A DNA stretch of 64,000 nt from Pseudalkalibacillus hwajinpoensis (GCF_015234585.1 NZ_JADFCM010000008.1:434001-498000); one strand, 5' to 3'; shown: positions 52,000-61,811, numbered from the stretch's first letter. Made by a program: numbers and translations. The notes: a model not told the origin generated them from the letters alone.

Positions 52000-52806
52000 T
52001 TGAAAGAAAAATATGAACTCCTTTGTTCGTTGAAAGTAATCGAAGTGGAGATTGCGGAACTCGCTCGATATGCACAGGAATTCGATGGATGCTACGATCT
52101 TTTGAAAAGCAAATTGGATGATTTATGTGCGTTCATCAATCGGAAAGAGAACATTGTGAAATGGAACCAGTGGAGCGAATTAGAGGAGGTTCAGGAGCTT
52201 TCACAGCAGCTGCGTGAAACATCGGTCAACGCTCTATGTGACGTGGAGAAATACCAGTCCATTCGAGCTCAGCAGGTTGGACTCCCAGTTGGACAATACG
52301 TGTCGTCTTTGGCGCAGTCTGTTAGGGATGAATACCACAACTTCGGCATACATAGTGAATCAAACGTGCTGTTTATTGGATCTGGAGCATTTCCAACAAC
52401 AGCCTTAACGATTGCGAAAGAAACTGGTGCTAATGTGATTTGCTTGGACATCGATCATGAAGCCATTGAGTTGTCCAGGGAAGTGGCACGTGCATCGGGG
52501 CTCGAAAAACAGATTGCGTTTCTTCATGGTGATATTACCGCACAACATGAATTTGAGACTATCACTCATGTCTTTATTGCTTCTCTTGTGAAAGATAAAC
52601 TTGAAGTGATCGACGTACTTAAGGAGAAGGTGTGGGAAGGGACAAAGGTAATCGTCAGATTTGGAAACGGTTTGAAATCGATTTTTAATTATCCAATCGA
52701 TGAGATCATCACAGGTAATTGGCTACAGCGTACTGTCCCTCATGAGAAAAGTGACAGCATTTACGAAACACTCGTACTTGAGAAAAAGAGCAAGGTGATG
52801 ACATGA
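52000..52806 (+). CDS. cntL: Nicotianamine synthase-like enzyme of metallophore synthesis (CntL-like)
   Basis: 268 aa from TTG 52000 (GAGGTGA, 5 nt). N-terminal helical ~110 residues, then a SAM-binding Rossmann domain: VLFIGSGAFPTTALTIAKETGANVICLDIDHEAIELSREVA, HGDI, FIASLVKDK. CntL transfers the aminobutyrate moiety of SAM to histidine. First gene of the operon; overlaps cntM by 4 nt. No CntK-type histidine racemase is nearby, so L-histidine may be the substrate as in pseudopaline. Confidence 0.85.
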   Translation: MKEKYELLCSLKVIEVEIAELARYAQEFDGCYDLLKSKLDDLCAFINRKENIVKWNQWSELEEVQELSQQLRETSVNALCDVEKYQSIRAQQVGLPVGQYVSSLAQSVRDEYHNFGIHSESNVLFIGSGAFPTTALTIAKETGANVICLDIDHEAIELSREVARASGLEKQIAFLHGDITAQHEFETITHVFIASLVKDKLEVIDVLKEKVWEGTKVIVRFGNGLKSIFNYPIDEIITGNWLQRTVPHEKSDSIYETLVLEKKSKVMT

Positions 52807-54047
52807 GTATACAACATACATTGATTGTCGGTGCAGGTCCTGCAGCAATTCAAACAGCCGTTGCTGTTTCGAAGAGCTGGGAGGGAGAAGTGTCACTAGT
52901 AAATCATAATAGTTCTTATTCGCGGGAAGTAAAGAACCAGCTCGAGAAATCTGAAAATGTGATTACAGCCATTGCACCAAATCGACCTTCTCTTTCTGGT
53001 AAGGTCAAGATTACGCGTTTTTATGATGGGTTTGCAACCGTTGAGGATCGATTTGACGTGATAATCTTATGCGTTCCAAGCTACAGTTATCATGACGTTC
53101 TTCAGGCTCTTCGGATAGAAAAATTAATACAACTTAAGACGATTATTTTATTGTCACCCGTAGTTGGATCGAACGAACTCGTTAGTAATTTGGTTCACGA
53201 CTCAGGTAGGAGTATTGAGTTGATTAGTCTTTCTACTTATTTCGCTGCTACTAAATTCGTCCCTGACGGTAACCTCGTTTCGTTCACGAAGGCGGTGAAG
53301 AAGCGAATTTACCTTGCTACAAACAAAAAAACGGGGCGTGATCTTCGCCTTGTAGAGAAGTTATTAGCGGAAGCTGGTATTGAGACAGTCGTGAAGGAAA
53401 ACGCGATTGATGTGGAATGTCGGAACATCACCACGTACGTCCATCCTCCGTTCTTTATTAATCCCTTCTCATTAAACGAAATCTTTTCTGAGAAAAAATC
53501 CTTGAAATCCCTATACAAGCTTTATCCGGAAGGGCCAATCACGCAAGAAACAATCAGAATGATGGTGAAGCTGTGGAAGGAGATTTCAGCTCTCGTCGTG
53601 GAGCTAGGTGGAAATCCAATTAATTTACTTCAATTTCTTAACGACGATAACTACCCTGTGCATGATGAGTCGCTGTCACGGTCTGATTTAGATAGGTTCT
53701 GTGAAGTTGAATCTGTTAAGCAGGAGTACTTACTGTACATTCGTTACGCTTCCATCTTGATCGACCCCTTTTCAAAACCTAATAAAAACGGTGCATACTT
53801 CGACTTCTCTAAGGTACCGTATAAGCAAATTTCGAGAACAGAATCCGGAGAATGGCGCGTGCCTAGGATCCCGTTCGAAGACTATAAGAATTTAAAGCAA
53901 ATGCACCGCATGGGAGTAGAGAAAGGTATCAGTATGCCGGAAATAGTCCGATTGATTCAATTATTCGAACGGAAAGCTCACGAATGGCAGTATTTGAAAG
54001 GTGAGCGGATAACAGGAATGAGAAGTGAGCAAAGGGTGAAGGTATGA
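52803..54047 (+). CDS. cntM: Opine metallophore dehydrogenase (CntM-like)
   Basis: 414 aa. NAD(P)-binding N-terminus TLIVGAGPAAIQTAVAVSKSW, then the staphylopine dehydrogenase-family core (TYVHPPFFINPFSLNEIF, FLNDDNYPVHDESLSRSDLDRF, HRMGVEKGISMPEIVRLI). It reductively condenses the CntL product with an alpha-keto acid (pyruvate or alpha-ketoglutarate), finishing the zincophore. Start overlaps cntL. Confidence 0.9.
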   Translation: MSIQHTLIVGAGPAAIQTAVAVSKSWEGEVSLVNHNSSYSREVKNQLEKSENVITAIAPNRPSLSGKVKITRFYDGFATVEDRFDVIILCVPSYSYHDVLQALRIEKLIQLKTIILLSPVVGSNELVSNLVHDSGRSIELISLSTYFAATKFVPDGNLVSFTKAVKKRIYLATNKKTGRDLRLVEKLLAEAGIETVVKENAIDVECRNITTYVHPPFFINPFSLNEIFSEKKSLKSLYKLYPEGPITQETIRMMVKLWKEISALVVELGGNPINLLQFLNDDNYPVHDESLSRSDLDRFCEVESVKQEYLLYIRYASILIDPFSKPNKNGAYFDFSKVPYKQISRTESGEWRVPRIPFEDYKNLKQMHRMGVEKGISMPEIVRLIQLFERKAHEWQYLKGERITGMRSEQRVKV

Positions 54048-54922
54048 GAAATGGAGTTATTCTTGCCATTCTATCTTCATTGATTTTCAGTATGATGAAT
54101 GTGCTCGTCAAAAGTGTAAGTGACACCGTGCCAACTTCAGAGATCGTCTTTTTTAGAAGTTTCATAGGAACGTTACTCATCTATTTCTTCATGAAGAGAA
54201 GCAAGGTTCGTTTCTCGAGGAAAGGGATTCCATTTCTAATGTTGCGCGGCATCTTTGGAGCACTGTATTTACTAGCATACTTCTATACGATTTCAAAAAT
54301 TCCACTCGCGGATGCAAGCATTCTCGCACATCTCTCTCCTTTCTTTGCTGTGTTCTTTTCCTATCTGTTCTTAAAAGAACGAGTTTCTAAGCGAGTTATA
54401 CTGATACTGCCTCTCGTTCTTGTTGGAATTGTATTGTTAACGAAGCCAGGAGCGTACTCGGCGTACTCGCTTTTTGCTCTTGTTGGTGTGGCAAGTGCTC
54501 TTTTTGCAGGAGCTGCTGCTGTGAGCATTCGTTTTCTAAGCAAAGCGCATCATTCATTTGAAATCGTATTTTATTTTTTGGCCACTGGTACCCTTATTAC
54601 CATTCCACTAATGTGGAACAATTTTGTGCTTCCTTCGCCTACAGAATTGTCTATTCTAGTCGGAATTGGGGTTGTATCACTGCTCGGCCAGGTGTTCTTA
54701 ACGAAGGCTTTTACACATGAAAGTGTTGTTGTTGTTGAAATCGCTCGTTACATAGGGATCGTGTTTAACATACTGTGGGGTTTTCTTTTTTGGGCAGAGG
54801 TACCTGATCTACTCACTGTAACTGGAGGGATGCTTATCGTTACTTCATGCATCTTGCTCTCTCGAAAAAAACAGCCAGTCCAAAAGTCGAAAATATCTTT
54901 CGTACCGGTATGGAAAAAGTAG
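54044..54922 (+). CDS. cntI: EamA/DMT-family exporter, probable metallophore exporter (CntI-like)
   Basis: 292 aa with about ten membrane helices in two EamA halves (PTSEIVFFRSFIGTLLIYF; IPLADASILAHLSPFFAVFFSYLFLKE; GQVFLTKAFTHESV). The ATG overlaps the cntM stop. In pseudopaline loci a DMT exporter fills this place, whereas S. aureus uses an MFS pump, so export of the product is the likely role. Confidence 0.85.
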   Translation: MRNGVILAILSSLIFSMMNVLVKSVSDTVPTSEIVFFRSFIGTLLIYFFMKRSKVRFSRKGIPFLMLRGIFGALYLLAYFYTISKIPLADASILAHLSPFFAVFFSYLFLKERVSKRVILILPLVLVGIVLLTKPGAYSAYSLFALVGVASALFAGAAAVSIRFLSKAHHSFEIVFYFLATGTLITIPLMWNNFVLPSPTELSILVGIGVVSLLGQVFLTKAFTHESVVVVEIARYIGIVFNILWGFLFWAEVPDLLTVTGGMLIVTSCILLSRKKQPVQKSKISFVPVWKK

Positions 54923-54941
54923 TTAAAGGGATAAAAAGTTA

Positions 54942-54970
54942 TTGACGTGAGGTTATCCGATGAGTATAAG
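54942..54970 (+). promoter_or_regulatory. Sigma-A promoter of the zincophore import genes
   Basis: TTGACG, 17 nt, TATAAG, just downstream of cntI. Confidence 0.75.
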
Positions 54971-54981
54971 TCATCCATTGT

Positions 54982-55002
54982 AAATAGTAATTATTTCGAT
55001 TT
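54982..55002 (+). promoter_or_regulatory. Zur box 1 upstream of cntA
   Basis: 21 bp with AAATAGTAAT and ATTTCGATTT halves; two mismatches to the Zur consensus, placed ~12 nt after the -10 box. Confidence 0.7.
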
Positions 55003-55048
55003 AATGGAACGACGTCTCGTGTTATGGATTATAGTTTTTTCGGAATTT

Positions 55049-55069
55049 AAATCGTAATGATTTTGTTTT
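55049..55069 (+). promoter_or_regulatory. Zur box 2 upstream of cntA
   Basis: Perfect left half AAATCGTAAT, weaker right half ATTTTGTTTT; 67 bp after box 1. Confidence 0.55.
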
Positions 55070-55144
55070 GTGGGGGTGTTCAATGAATTGTGTCGATTGG
55101 TACATAAGAAACTTTTTAACAATTTAATACTAGAGGAGAGAACA

Positions 55145-56683
55145 ATGATGAAAAATAAGAAAACCATAGCGGGACTCCTGCTGATCCTGTTATTAATCAT
55201 AATCACAGGTTGCACAGATGAGGCAGGAACAGAGAAAAACCAATCAACCTCAAAAGATAAATCATTAACGATTTTATTCAGCTTTGCCTCGAAAACCATT
55301 GATCCTCACCAAGATTGGATGGGGGTGCGAGCTGGAATCGCTGAAACGCTTGTAAAACTTGATGATGATCTTGCGATTAAGCCGTGGCTTGCTGAATCCT
55401 GGGAGCAGAAGGACGAAACGACCTGGGTGTTTACTCTAAAAGAAGGAGTGAGGTTTCATGACGGTTCACCAGTGGATGGGGAAGCGGTTAAAGCCTCCTT
55501 TGAACGTGCCATTGAAGTGAATGAAGCCTTAGCTCCCGCTTTGAAGATCGACAAGATGGAAGCGGATGGCCAGCAAATCACTTTTAAAACAACAGAGGAG
55601 TATCCTGCGTTTTTATCGGAACTCGTTCACACGAATGCATCGATCATTAAAGCAGATGCGGATAATATCGGTGAAAAGCCAATTGCTACAGGGGCTTTTC
55701 AAGTGGAGAGCTTTTCCTCAGAAGAAGAAATCAAATTGAAGAAGTATCCAAAGTATTGGGATGGAGAGGCCAACGTGGATCATATCAGTATCAAGTTCAA
55801 TTCCGACGCCAATGTACGGGCGCTAGCGCTTCAATCCGGAGAAGCGGATATCTCGTACCACTTGCCTCCAGAATCATTGGAACCGATTGAGAGTCATAAT
55901 GAACTGCGTGTTGAATCGGTTGCTAGTTTAAGAGTACATTTCTTTCTCTATAATTCAGCCAAACCTGAACTGCAGGATGTGAAAGTCCGACAAGCCTTGG
56001 ATCTGTTAGTAAACCGTCCGGTCGCTGTTGAGGAAATCATGAATGGCCACGCTACAGCAGCTAACGGACCATTTAACCCAGACTTCGAATTTGCGAGCGA
56101 GAAAGATCCTACATCTTATGATCCTTCGAAAGCTGAGAAGTTATTAAACGAGGCAGGCTATGAGAAAAATGAGGATGGAAACCTGGAGAAGGATGGAAAG
56201 CCCCTCGAATTGACTTTAGCTACTTATGAAGGTAGACCTGAACTCCCAATGATGGCTCAATACTTTCAGTCCGAGGCAGCAAATCTTGGTATTAAGGTTA
56301 ACGTCGTGACAGTTGAAAATATTGACAGTTACCTGTGGGAGCAGCAACAAGAGTGGGACATTGTTACCTATTCCAACTTAACAGCGCCTCGTGGAGACGG
56401 TGGTTACTTTCTCAATGTCGCTTATCTGCCTGATGGTTCTTTGAACCCTGGTCAAATTAATATCCCTGAAGTCAATAACATCACGAAGCAGCTTAACAAG
56501 GAAGCAGATCAAGAGAAACGAATCGAGTTGCAGAAAAAAGCAGTTGAAAAGATACAAGAAGAGATTTCGCAATCTTTCATTCTTCATCCCCATATTATCG
56601 TCGGGGTAAACCAACGCGTGAAAAATTGGAAGCCGGGATCAGAAGAATATTATTTGATTACAAATGAAATGGATGTTGAATAG
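55145..56683 (+). CDS. cntA: Metallophore-binding lipoprotein of an Opp/Nik-type ABC importer (CntA-like)
   Basis: 512 aa from ATG 55145 (GAGGAGAG upstream). Lipobox IITGC. SBP family 5 features: SFASKTIDPHQDWMGVRAGIAETLVKLDDDL, TWVFTLKEGVRFHDGSPVDGEAVKASFERA. By position it captures the metal-zincophore complex. Controlled by two Zur boxes. A hairpin after the stop probably lowers expression of the permease genes relative to this one. Confidence 0.88.
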   Translation: MMKNKKTIAGLLLILLLIIITGCTDEAGTEKNQSTSKDKSLTILFSFASKTIDPHQDWMGVRAGIAETLVKLDDDLAIKPWLAESWEQKDETTWVFTLKEGVRFHDGSPVDGEAVKASFERAIEVNEALAPALKIDKMEADGQQITFKTTEEYPAFLSELVHTNASIIKADADNIGEKPIATGAFQVESFSSEEEIKLKKYPKYWDGEANVDHISIKFNSDANVRALALQSGEADISYHLPPESLEPIESHNELRVESVASLRVHFFLYNSAKPELQDVKVRQALDLLVNRPVAVEEIMNGHATAANGPFNPDFEFASEKDPTSYDPSKAEKLLNEAGYEKNEDGNLEKDGKPLELTLATYEGRPELPMMAQYFQSEAANLGIKVNVVTVENIDSYLWEQQQEWDIVTYSNLTAPRGDGGYFLNVAYLPDGSLNPGQINIPEVNNITKQLNKEADQEKRIELQKKAVEKIQEEISQSFILHPHIIVGVNQRVKNWKPGSEEYYLITNEMDVE

Positions 56684-56690
56684 AAGCAGA

Positions 56691-56723
56691 GTGGAAGCGT
56701 CTTTTGATGCTTTCACGTTTCTT
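56691..56723 (+). terminator. Intercistronic attenuator hairpin after cntA
   Basis: GTGGAAGCGTC pairs with GATGCTTTCAC (G-U included), loop TTTT, then GTTTCTT; a partial terminator of the kind common after ABC binding-protein genes. Confidence 0.6.
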
Positions 56724-56758
56724 GGAAAAGCTCATCCATTAGTTAGAAGGTGAGCAAT

Positions 56759-57712
56759 GTGAAAAAATTACTGTTGATGATCGGATCCAGAATGCTTCAA
56801 TTGGTTATTATGGTTCTGTTTCTCTCTTTTATAACCTTTTTATTAATGAAGATTACCCCAGGAGACCCGATCAGAACGATGTTGAATGTGGACGATATTG
56901 CCGCAACGAAAACCGATGAAGAAAACTTAATGAAAGCATACGAATTTGATCGGCCGATTCTTGAGCAATATGGAAAATGGGTCTTGGGGGTTCTTCAACT
57001 AGACCTTGGGGAATCGTTAATTTCCAAAAGGCCCGTTCTGGACATGATCCTGGATAAGCTACCCGCAACTCTTTCTTTATCCATTGGCGGTTTGGTGGTG
57101 CTCTTTATCATAGCTGTGCCGATGGGGATACTGGGAGCTGTGTATGAAGGGCGATGGCCCGATTATCTGAGCAGGTGGACCGCTTTGACGGGAGCTTCTA
57201 TCCCTAGCTTTTGGCTTGGATTAATGTTGATTTATGTCTTCTCCTTGCAATGGAATCTTCTACCTGTCATGGGAAAGGGGACGCTCGCACACTTTATTCT
57301 GCCTTCTGTCACGCTTGGGGTTGCGATGGCTCCAATGTATATTAGGCTTTTACGTGAGCGTTTAATCGCTACACTGCAAAGCCCTTATATCGAGGCTGCA
57401 AAAGCACGGGGTTTACGAAAAAAAAGAATCATTTTTTCACATGCTTTAAGGGGAAGCCTAATCCCACTCGTTACCATGTTTGGGTTAAGTATTGGCAGCC
57501 TCCTCGGAGGTGTGACAGTTATTGAGATTCTCTTCTCCTGGCCAGGGATGGGTGAATTAATCGTGAGCGCGGTTATGCAGCGGGATTACCCTGTTATTCA
57601 AGGGTATATTCTGATCATTGGCTTTCTTGTTGTCCTATCAAACCTGGTGGTGGATTTTATGTACATGATGATCAACCCTCAAATTAACAATGGGGAGGAG
57701 TCGGTGTCATGA
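56759..57712 (+). CDS. cntB: ABC importer permease, CntB/OppB-type
   Basis: 317 aa from GTG 56759 (AAGGTGA upstream; GTG 56750 overlaps it). Six helices; KITPGDPIRTML at the start and the coupling-loop EAAKARGLRKKRIIFSHALRGSLIP motif. First permease of the zincophore importer, overlapping cntC. Confidence 0.9.
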   Translation: MKKLLLMIGSRMLQLVIMVLFLSFITFLLMKITPGDPIRTMLNVDDIAATKTDEENLMKAYEFDRPILEQYGKWVLGVLQLDLGESLISKRPVLDMILDKLPATLSLSIGGLVVLFIIAVPMGILGAVYEGRWPDYLSRWTALTGASIPSFWLGLMLIYVFSLQWNLLPVMGKGTLAHFILPSVTLGVAMAPMYIRLLRERLIATLQSPYIEAAKARGLRKKRIIFSHALRGSLIPLVTMFGLSIGSLLGGVTVIEILFSWPGMGELIVSAVMQRDYPVIQGYILIIGFLVVLSNLVVDFMYMMINPQINNGEESVS

Positions 57713-58560
57713 AAACAGCCGCTATTCAAGCACCGCTGAATGTACGGAAGATCAATCTCGTCCTTGGCCTACTGCTCGCCTTATTCATCGTAGGTGTGAT
57801 GCTGATTGGTGGATGGCTTGTGCCACATGATCCTTTTCTTGTCGATATGGGGAATAGGCTCCAAAGTTCCTCATCTGCGCATTGGCTCGGTACAGATCAG
57901 CTTGGTAGGGATATTCTTGCCAGAATTGTATATGGTGCCAAATTAACGATTGGATTAGGCACTGTAGCAATCGTCGCGGCTATTGTGATAGGCGTGCCGG
58001 TTGGTCTTCTTTCTGGGTATGTTGGAGGGAAAGTGGATGCCATTCTCATGAGAATAGTAGATGGGATCTTATCGTTTCCTGATTTCATCTTGGCCATTGC
58101 CATTGCCGGCATTCTTGGACCAAATCTTACAAACCTCCTCATTGCGATCGTTCTTGTTAGGTGGATTGTGTATGCGCGAGTTGTTCGTGGGCTTGTCTTA
58201 ACGGAAAAAGAGAAGGAATACGTTCTTGTTTCGCAAACATCGCACTCAACTGCCTTAAAAACGATTCGTATGCACATCTTGCCTCAGGTCATTCCAGATA
58301 TCATTGTCATGGCAGCCATTGATGTTGGAAAGGTGATTCTACTCGTTTCCTCCTTTTCCTATATCGGATTGGGCGCACAGCCACCTATTCCAGAATGGGG
58401 AGCCATGCTTAATGACGGCAGAGCCTATTTCCAGGTCAATCCTTTGTTGATGGTCTATCCAGGGTTAGCGATCATGCTAACAGTTCTTTGTTTCAACCTC
58501 TTAGGTGATGGGCTGAAGAATCATTTTGATATTCGTAGAGGGGGGGCAGAAATTGAGTGA
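57709..58560 (+). CDS. cntC: ABC importer permease, CntC/OppC-type
   Basis: 283 aa, ATG after GGGGAGGAG. HWLGTDQLGRDILARIVYGAKLTIGLG is the OppC/DppC signature; LGAQPPIPEWGAMLNDGR near the end. Partner of cntB. Confidence 0.92.
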   Translation: MKTAAIQAPLNVRKINLVLGLLLALFIVGVMLIGGWLVPHDPFLVDMGNRLQSSSSAHWLGTDQLGRDILARIVYGAKLTIGLGTVAIVAAIVIGVPVGLLSGYVGGKVDAILMRIVDGILSFPDFILAIAIAGILGPNLTNLLIAIVLVRWIVYARVVRGLVLTEKEKEYVLVSQTSHSTALKTIRMHILPQVIPDIIVMAAIDVGKVILLVSSFSYIGLGAQPPIPEWGAMLNDGRAYFQVNPLLMVYPGLAIMLTVLCFNLLGDGLKNHFDIRRGGAEIE

Positions 58561-59368
58561 AAGTCTAATCGTTATTAAAAACTTGACCGTTGAAAGCAGA
58601 GGAAATCCTTTAATCAAAGGCATCGATATGGAAGTAGATCAAGGACAAATTGCTGCACTAATCGGCGAAAGCGGCAGTGGAAAAAGTTTGACCGCTAAAG
58701 CCATATTAGGTCTTTTACCTGAGGAGATGAAAGTGACAGGACAGATTTTATATAAGGGACGGGACTTGTTGCAGATGAAGGAAAAAGAACGTCGCCAATT
58801 GCTTGGAAGAGACATCAGTCTGATCTTTCAAGACTATCGTGGAAGCTTTACTCCCTATATCAAAATCGGAAAACAAATGATCGAAACGATCCGCACTCAT
58901 CAACGCATTTCCAAAAAAGCAGCGAAAGAAGCAGCTCTCCTTGTTTTGGAAGAAACCGGCCTGGACAGTGAACGGGTGTTTAAAAGCTATCCATTTCAAT
59001 TGAGCGGGGGACAAGTGCAGCGTGCAGCCATCTCGATGACACTAGCCATTAAGCCGAGTCTTCTCATTTGTGATGAAATCACGACCGCATTGGATTTAAT
59101 GAATGGAGAAAAAGTACTAAGTTATATCGATAAAGTACGCAGAGAAACGGACTGTGCCGTTCTGATGATTACCCATGATCTCGCAAAAGCCTATAAGTGG
59201 TCAGACAGGATTCATGTCATGTACGAGGGAGTTATTGTAGAAGAGGGATCCTCAGAACGAATCCGTTGCGACCATCAACATCCGTACACGAAAAAACTCT
59301 GCTCTTGCTTATTGTCACTCCCCGGTGAACGACAGCCATCGACCAGCGAAAGGGCGAATTCCCTATGA
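58553..59368 (+). CDS. cntD: ABC importer ATPase, CntD/OppD-type
   Basis: 271 aa from TTG 58553 (GAGGGGGG upstream), overlapping the cntC stop. Walker A GESGSGKS, signature QLSGGQVQRAAIS, Walker B LLICDEIT. First of the paired ATPases. Confidence 0.92.
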   Translation: MSESLIVIKNLTVESRGNPLIKGIDMEVDQGQIAALIGESGSGKSLTAKAILGLLPEEMKVTGQILYKGRDLLQMKEKERRQLLGRDISLIFQDYRGSFTPYIKIGKQMIETIRTHQRISKKAAKEAALLVLEETGLDSERVFKSYPFQLSGGQVQRAAISMTLAIKPSLLICDEITTALDLMNGEKVLSYIDKVRRETDCAVLMITHDLAKAYKWSDRIHVMYEGVIVEEGSSERIRCDHQHPYTKKLCSCLLSLPGERQPSTSERANSL

Positions 59369-60138
59369 ATACTTTGCGAGTAGAAAATCTATCAAAAGAT
59401 TATTCTAAAAACCTGCAAGCACTGAACCAGCTTTCTTTTTCTGTGGATCAAGGGGGGTCTTTTGGGATCGTTGGAGAGAGCGGAAGTGGGAAAAGTACAT
59501 TAGCCAGAATTTTAGTCGGCCTGGAAACCTTTAAGGAGGGGATGATTACGTTTCAAGGAAGTCCGATCGTACCTAAGAAACGTGCTCCTTTACGAGCGTA
59601 CCGCAAGAATGTCCAGATGATCTTCCAGGACGCTGCCAGTGCTTTAAATCCAAAACTTCCAATCTGGAAAAGCCTACTGGAACCTCTGAAGAATTATAAA
59701 GAATTCACGCCGTCTTTTATACAAGGAGATGGCCTTTCAGATAAAGAAATCGCAGGGGAACTTTTGGGGTTGGTGGGTTTGGACAGTAGCCTGGCTGAAC
59801 GATATCCCGATGAGCTAAGCGGAGGTCAGAAGCAAAGGGTGAGTATCGCAAGGGCGATCAGTCTCCAACCTTCGCTCCTCATCTGCGATGAACCAACTGC
59901 CAGCCTGGATGTAACGATGCAAGTGCAAATACTTACTCTCCTAAAAGCGTTGCAAAAACAATTGAACATCACGATCTTATTCATCTCGCACGATATAAGA
60001 GCGGTAACCTTCCTATGCGAAAGAATCATCGTCCTAAAAGAAGGGGGCATGGTGGATCAGTTCATATTAGAGGATATGTATGAGCGAGAAAGAGATCCTT
60101 ATACAAAGGCACTGATTGCCGCAGCTTCCCTGGATTGA
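59365..60138 (+). CDS. cntF: ABC importer ATPase, CntF/OppF-type
   Basis: 257 aa. Walker A GESGSGKST, signature ELSGGQKQRVSIARA, Walker B LLICDEPT, plus the OppF-type QMIFQDAASALNPK. Start overlaps cntD by 4 nt. Confidence 0.92.
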   Translation: MNTLRVENLSKDYSKNLQALNQLSFSVDQGGSFGIVGESGSGKSTLARILVGLETFKEGMITFQGSPIVPKKRAPLRAYRKNVQMIFQDAASALNPKLPIWKSLLEPLKNYKEFTPSFIQGDGLSDKEIAGELLGLVGLDSSLAERYPDELSGGQKQRVSIARAISLQPSLLICDEPTASLDVTMQVQILTLLKALQKQLNITILFISHDIRAVTFLCERIIVLKEGGMVDQFILEDMYERERDPYTKALIAAASLD

Positions 60139-60270
60139 TGTTGTATTTTTCACTATGATGCGGTTTGTGTGGAAGATGTACTCATTCCTTTTAATCGGGG
60201 TGAGGATGCGCCTTCCGTCGAGAATCGAAAGATCCCCCTTTTTACTAGGAAGTTATAGAAGGAGAATAGT

Positions 60271-61659
60271 ATGTATCCAGAAGCAACATCTTTAGAAATC
60301 AAGAAAGCATGCAGCCATAAAGAGTATCTGCGTTTAGCAATCCCCCTCGTCATATCAGGGATCTCGACTCCGCTTCTTGGGGCGGTGGACACGGCTGTTG
60401 TCGGCCGAATGCCTGATCCGATTTCCATTGGGGGAGTCGCAATCGGGGCCGTTATCTTTAATACGATGTACTGGCTCCTTGGATTTTTGAGAGTTAGCAC
60501 CAGCGGGTTTACGTCGCAGGCAGAAGGGCTTAAGGATGAAAGGGAGATCCTATTAACCTTTTTCAGACCCACGATCATCGCTATCCTGTTCGGTTTGCTT
60601 TTTCTCTTTTTGCAGGAGCCAATCTTGCATATCTCTTTAATGCTGATCGGTGGAAGTGAAGACGTTTCAGGAATTGCCGCGTCCTATTTTACCATCCGAA
60701 TCTGGGGAGCACCTTTCATTCTATTAAGCTATGTGATGATTGGTTGGCTCATAGGAATGGGAAAAGTCCGGCTTGCACTCGCCACACAGGTGGTGATGAA
60801 TGTCCTGAATATTTTTTTGGATTTCATCTTTGTGCTTGGACTTGAAATGGGCGTCACAGGGGTGGCTTACGCAACATTGATCTCTGAAGTCACAGCGGTA
60901 TTGTTCGGCGCCGTAGTTATCTATCGATCAATCAAGCCAGGCCTTAAGGAAATTCGGTTGAGGATGTTGACCGAACTTGAACCACTTCAAAAAATGTTCA
61001 AAGTGAACCGAGACTTGTTCTTGCGTACAATCTGCCTCTTGGCGATGACGATCCTATTCACTTCAAAAGGAGCAAGTATGGGCGAAGTTATCTTAGCTGG
61101 CAATGCGATCCTCTTGCAAATTCATTATATGATGGCTTACTTGTTCGGAGGTTTCGCAAATGCGTCCAGCATCCTAGTCGGAAGGTCGATTGGAAGTGGA
61201 AACCGACTGCTGTACACCCGCGCTTTTCACTTATCAGCACAATGGGGATTGGGATCTGCCGCTTTTCTCTCCCTCGTTATGGTGTTATGGGGTCAGGAAA
61301 CCGTTTCTCTCTTTACAACGATAGAAGCAGTGCGGGCAGCTGCCCAAGATCAACTCATCTGGATGGTCCTCTTTCCTATTCTCGGATTTTGGGGACTGCA
61401 GCTGGAAGGGATATTCTCAGGCGCCACTCAAGCAGAACCAATACGAGATTCGATCCTTCTGGCCTTGCTTCTGTTCCTGCCAGCAATCTGGCTGACTGTT
61501 CCCATCCTAGGAAACTCGGGAATTTGGTTAAGCTTCATTCTTTTCAGTTTCGGTAGGTCATTGTTTTTATCACTGTATATTCCAAAGCTAGGGAAGAAAA
61601 GCTTCAAGCACGAAGGAGCAGGTTCCATGTCTCGGTCGCTGATGTCCATGAAGACCTGA
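60271..61659 (+). CDS. MATE-family efflux transporter (DinF-like)
   Basis: 462 aa, about 12 helices, ATG after GAAGGAG. LAIPLVISGISTPLLGAVDTAVVG and the second-half LRTICLLAMTILFTSKGASMGEVILAGNAILLQ are typical of the DinF subgroup of Na+/H+-coupled MATE pumps. It lies 130 nt after cntF with no Zur box in front; a second route of zincophore export or unrelated drug efflux are both possible. Confidence 0.88.
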   Translation: MYPEATSLEIKKACSHKEYLRLAIPLVISGISTPLLGAVDTAVVGRMPDPISIGGVAIGAVIFNTMYWLLGFLRVSTSGFTSQAEGLKDEREILLTFFRPTIIAILFGLLFLFLQEPILHISLMLIGGSEDVSGIAASYFTIRIWGAPFILLSYVMIGWLIGMGKVRLALATQVVMNVLNIFLDFIFVLGLEMGVTGVAYATLISEVTAVLFGAVVIYRSIKPGLKEIRLRMLTELEPLQKMFKVNRDLFLRTICLLAMTILFTSKGASMGEVILAGNAILLQIHYMMAYLFGGFANASSILVGRSIGSGNRLLYTRAFHLSAQWGLGSAAFLSLVMVLWGQETVSLFTTIEAVRAAAQDQLIWMVLFPILGFWGLQLEGIFSGATQAEPIRDSILLALLLFLPAIWLTVPILGNSGIWLSFILFSFGRSLFLSLYIPKLGKKSFKHEGAGSMSRSLMSMKT

Positions 61660-61741
61660 TTCTGGGTTAGTTTAGAATGGGGGCATTTTTATAGATCTTG
61701 GAGTAAGCGCTCATCACTGTGAAAGGTTTTTTGAAAAGTAA

Positions 61742-61778
61742 AAGAGAGGGCTACTGATTCAATCAGTAGCCCTCTCTT
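61742..61778 (+). terminator. Terminator at the end of the zincophore region
   Basis: AAGAGAGGGCTACTGATT and AATCAGTAGCCCTCTCTT form an 18-bp perfect stem. Confidence 0.75.
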
Positions 61779-61811
61779 CCGTTATGAGATGCATCAACAG
61801 TAGAGGAAAGA

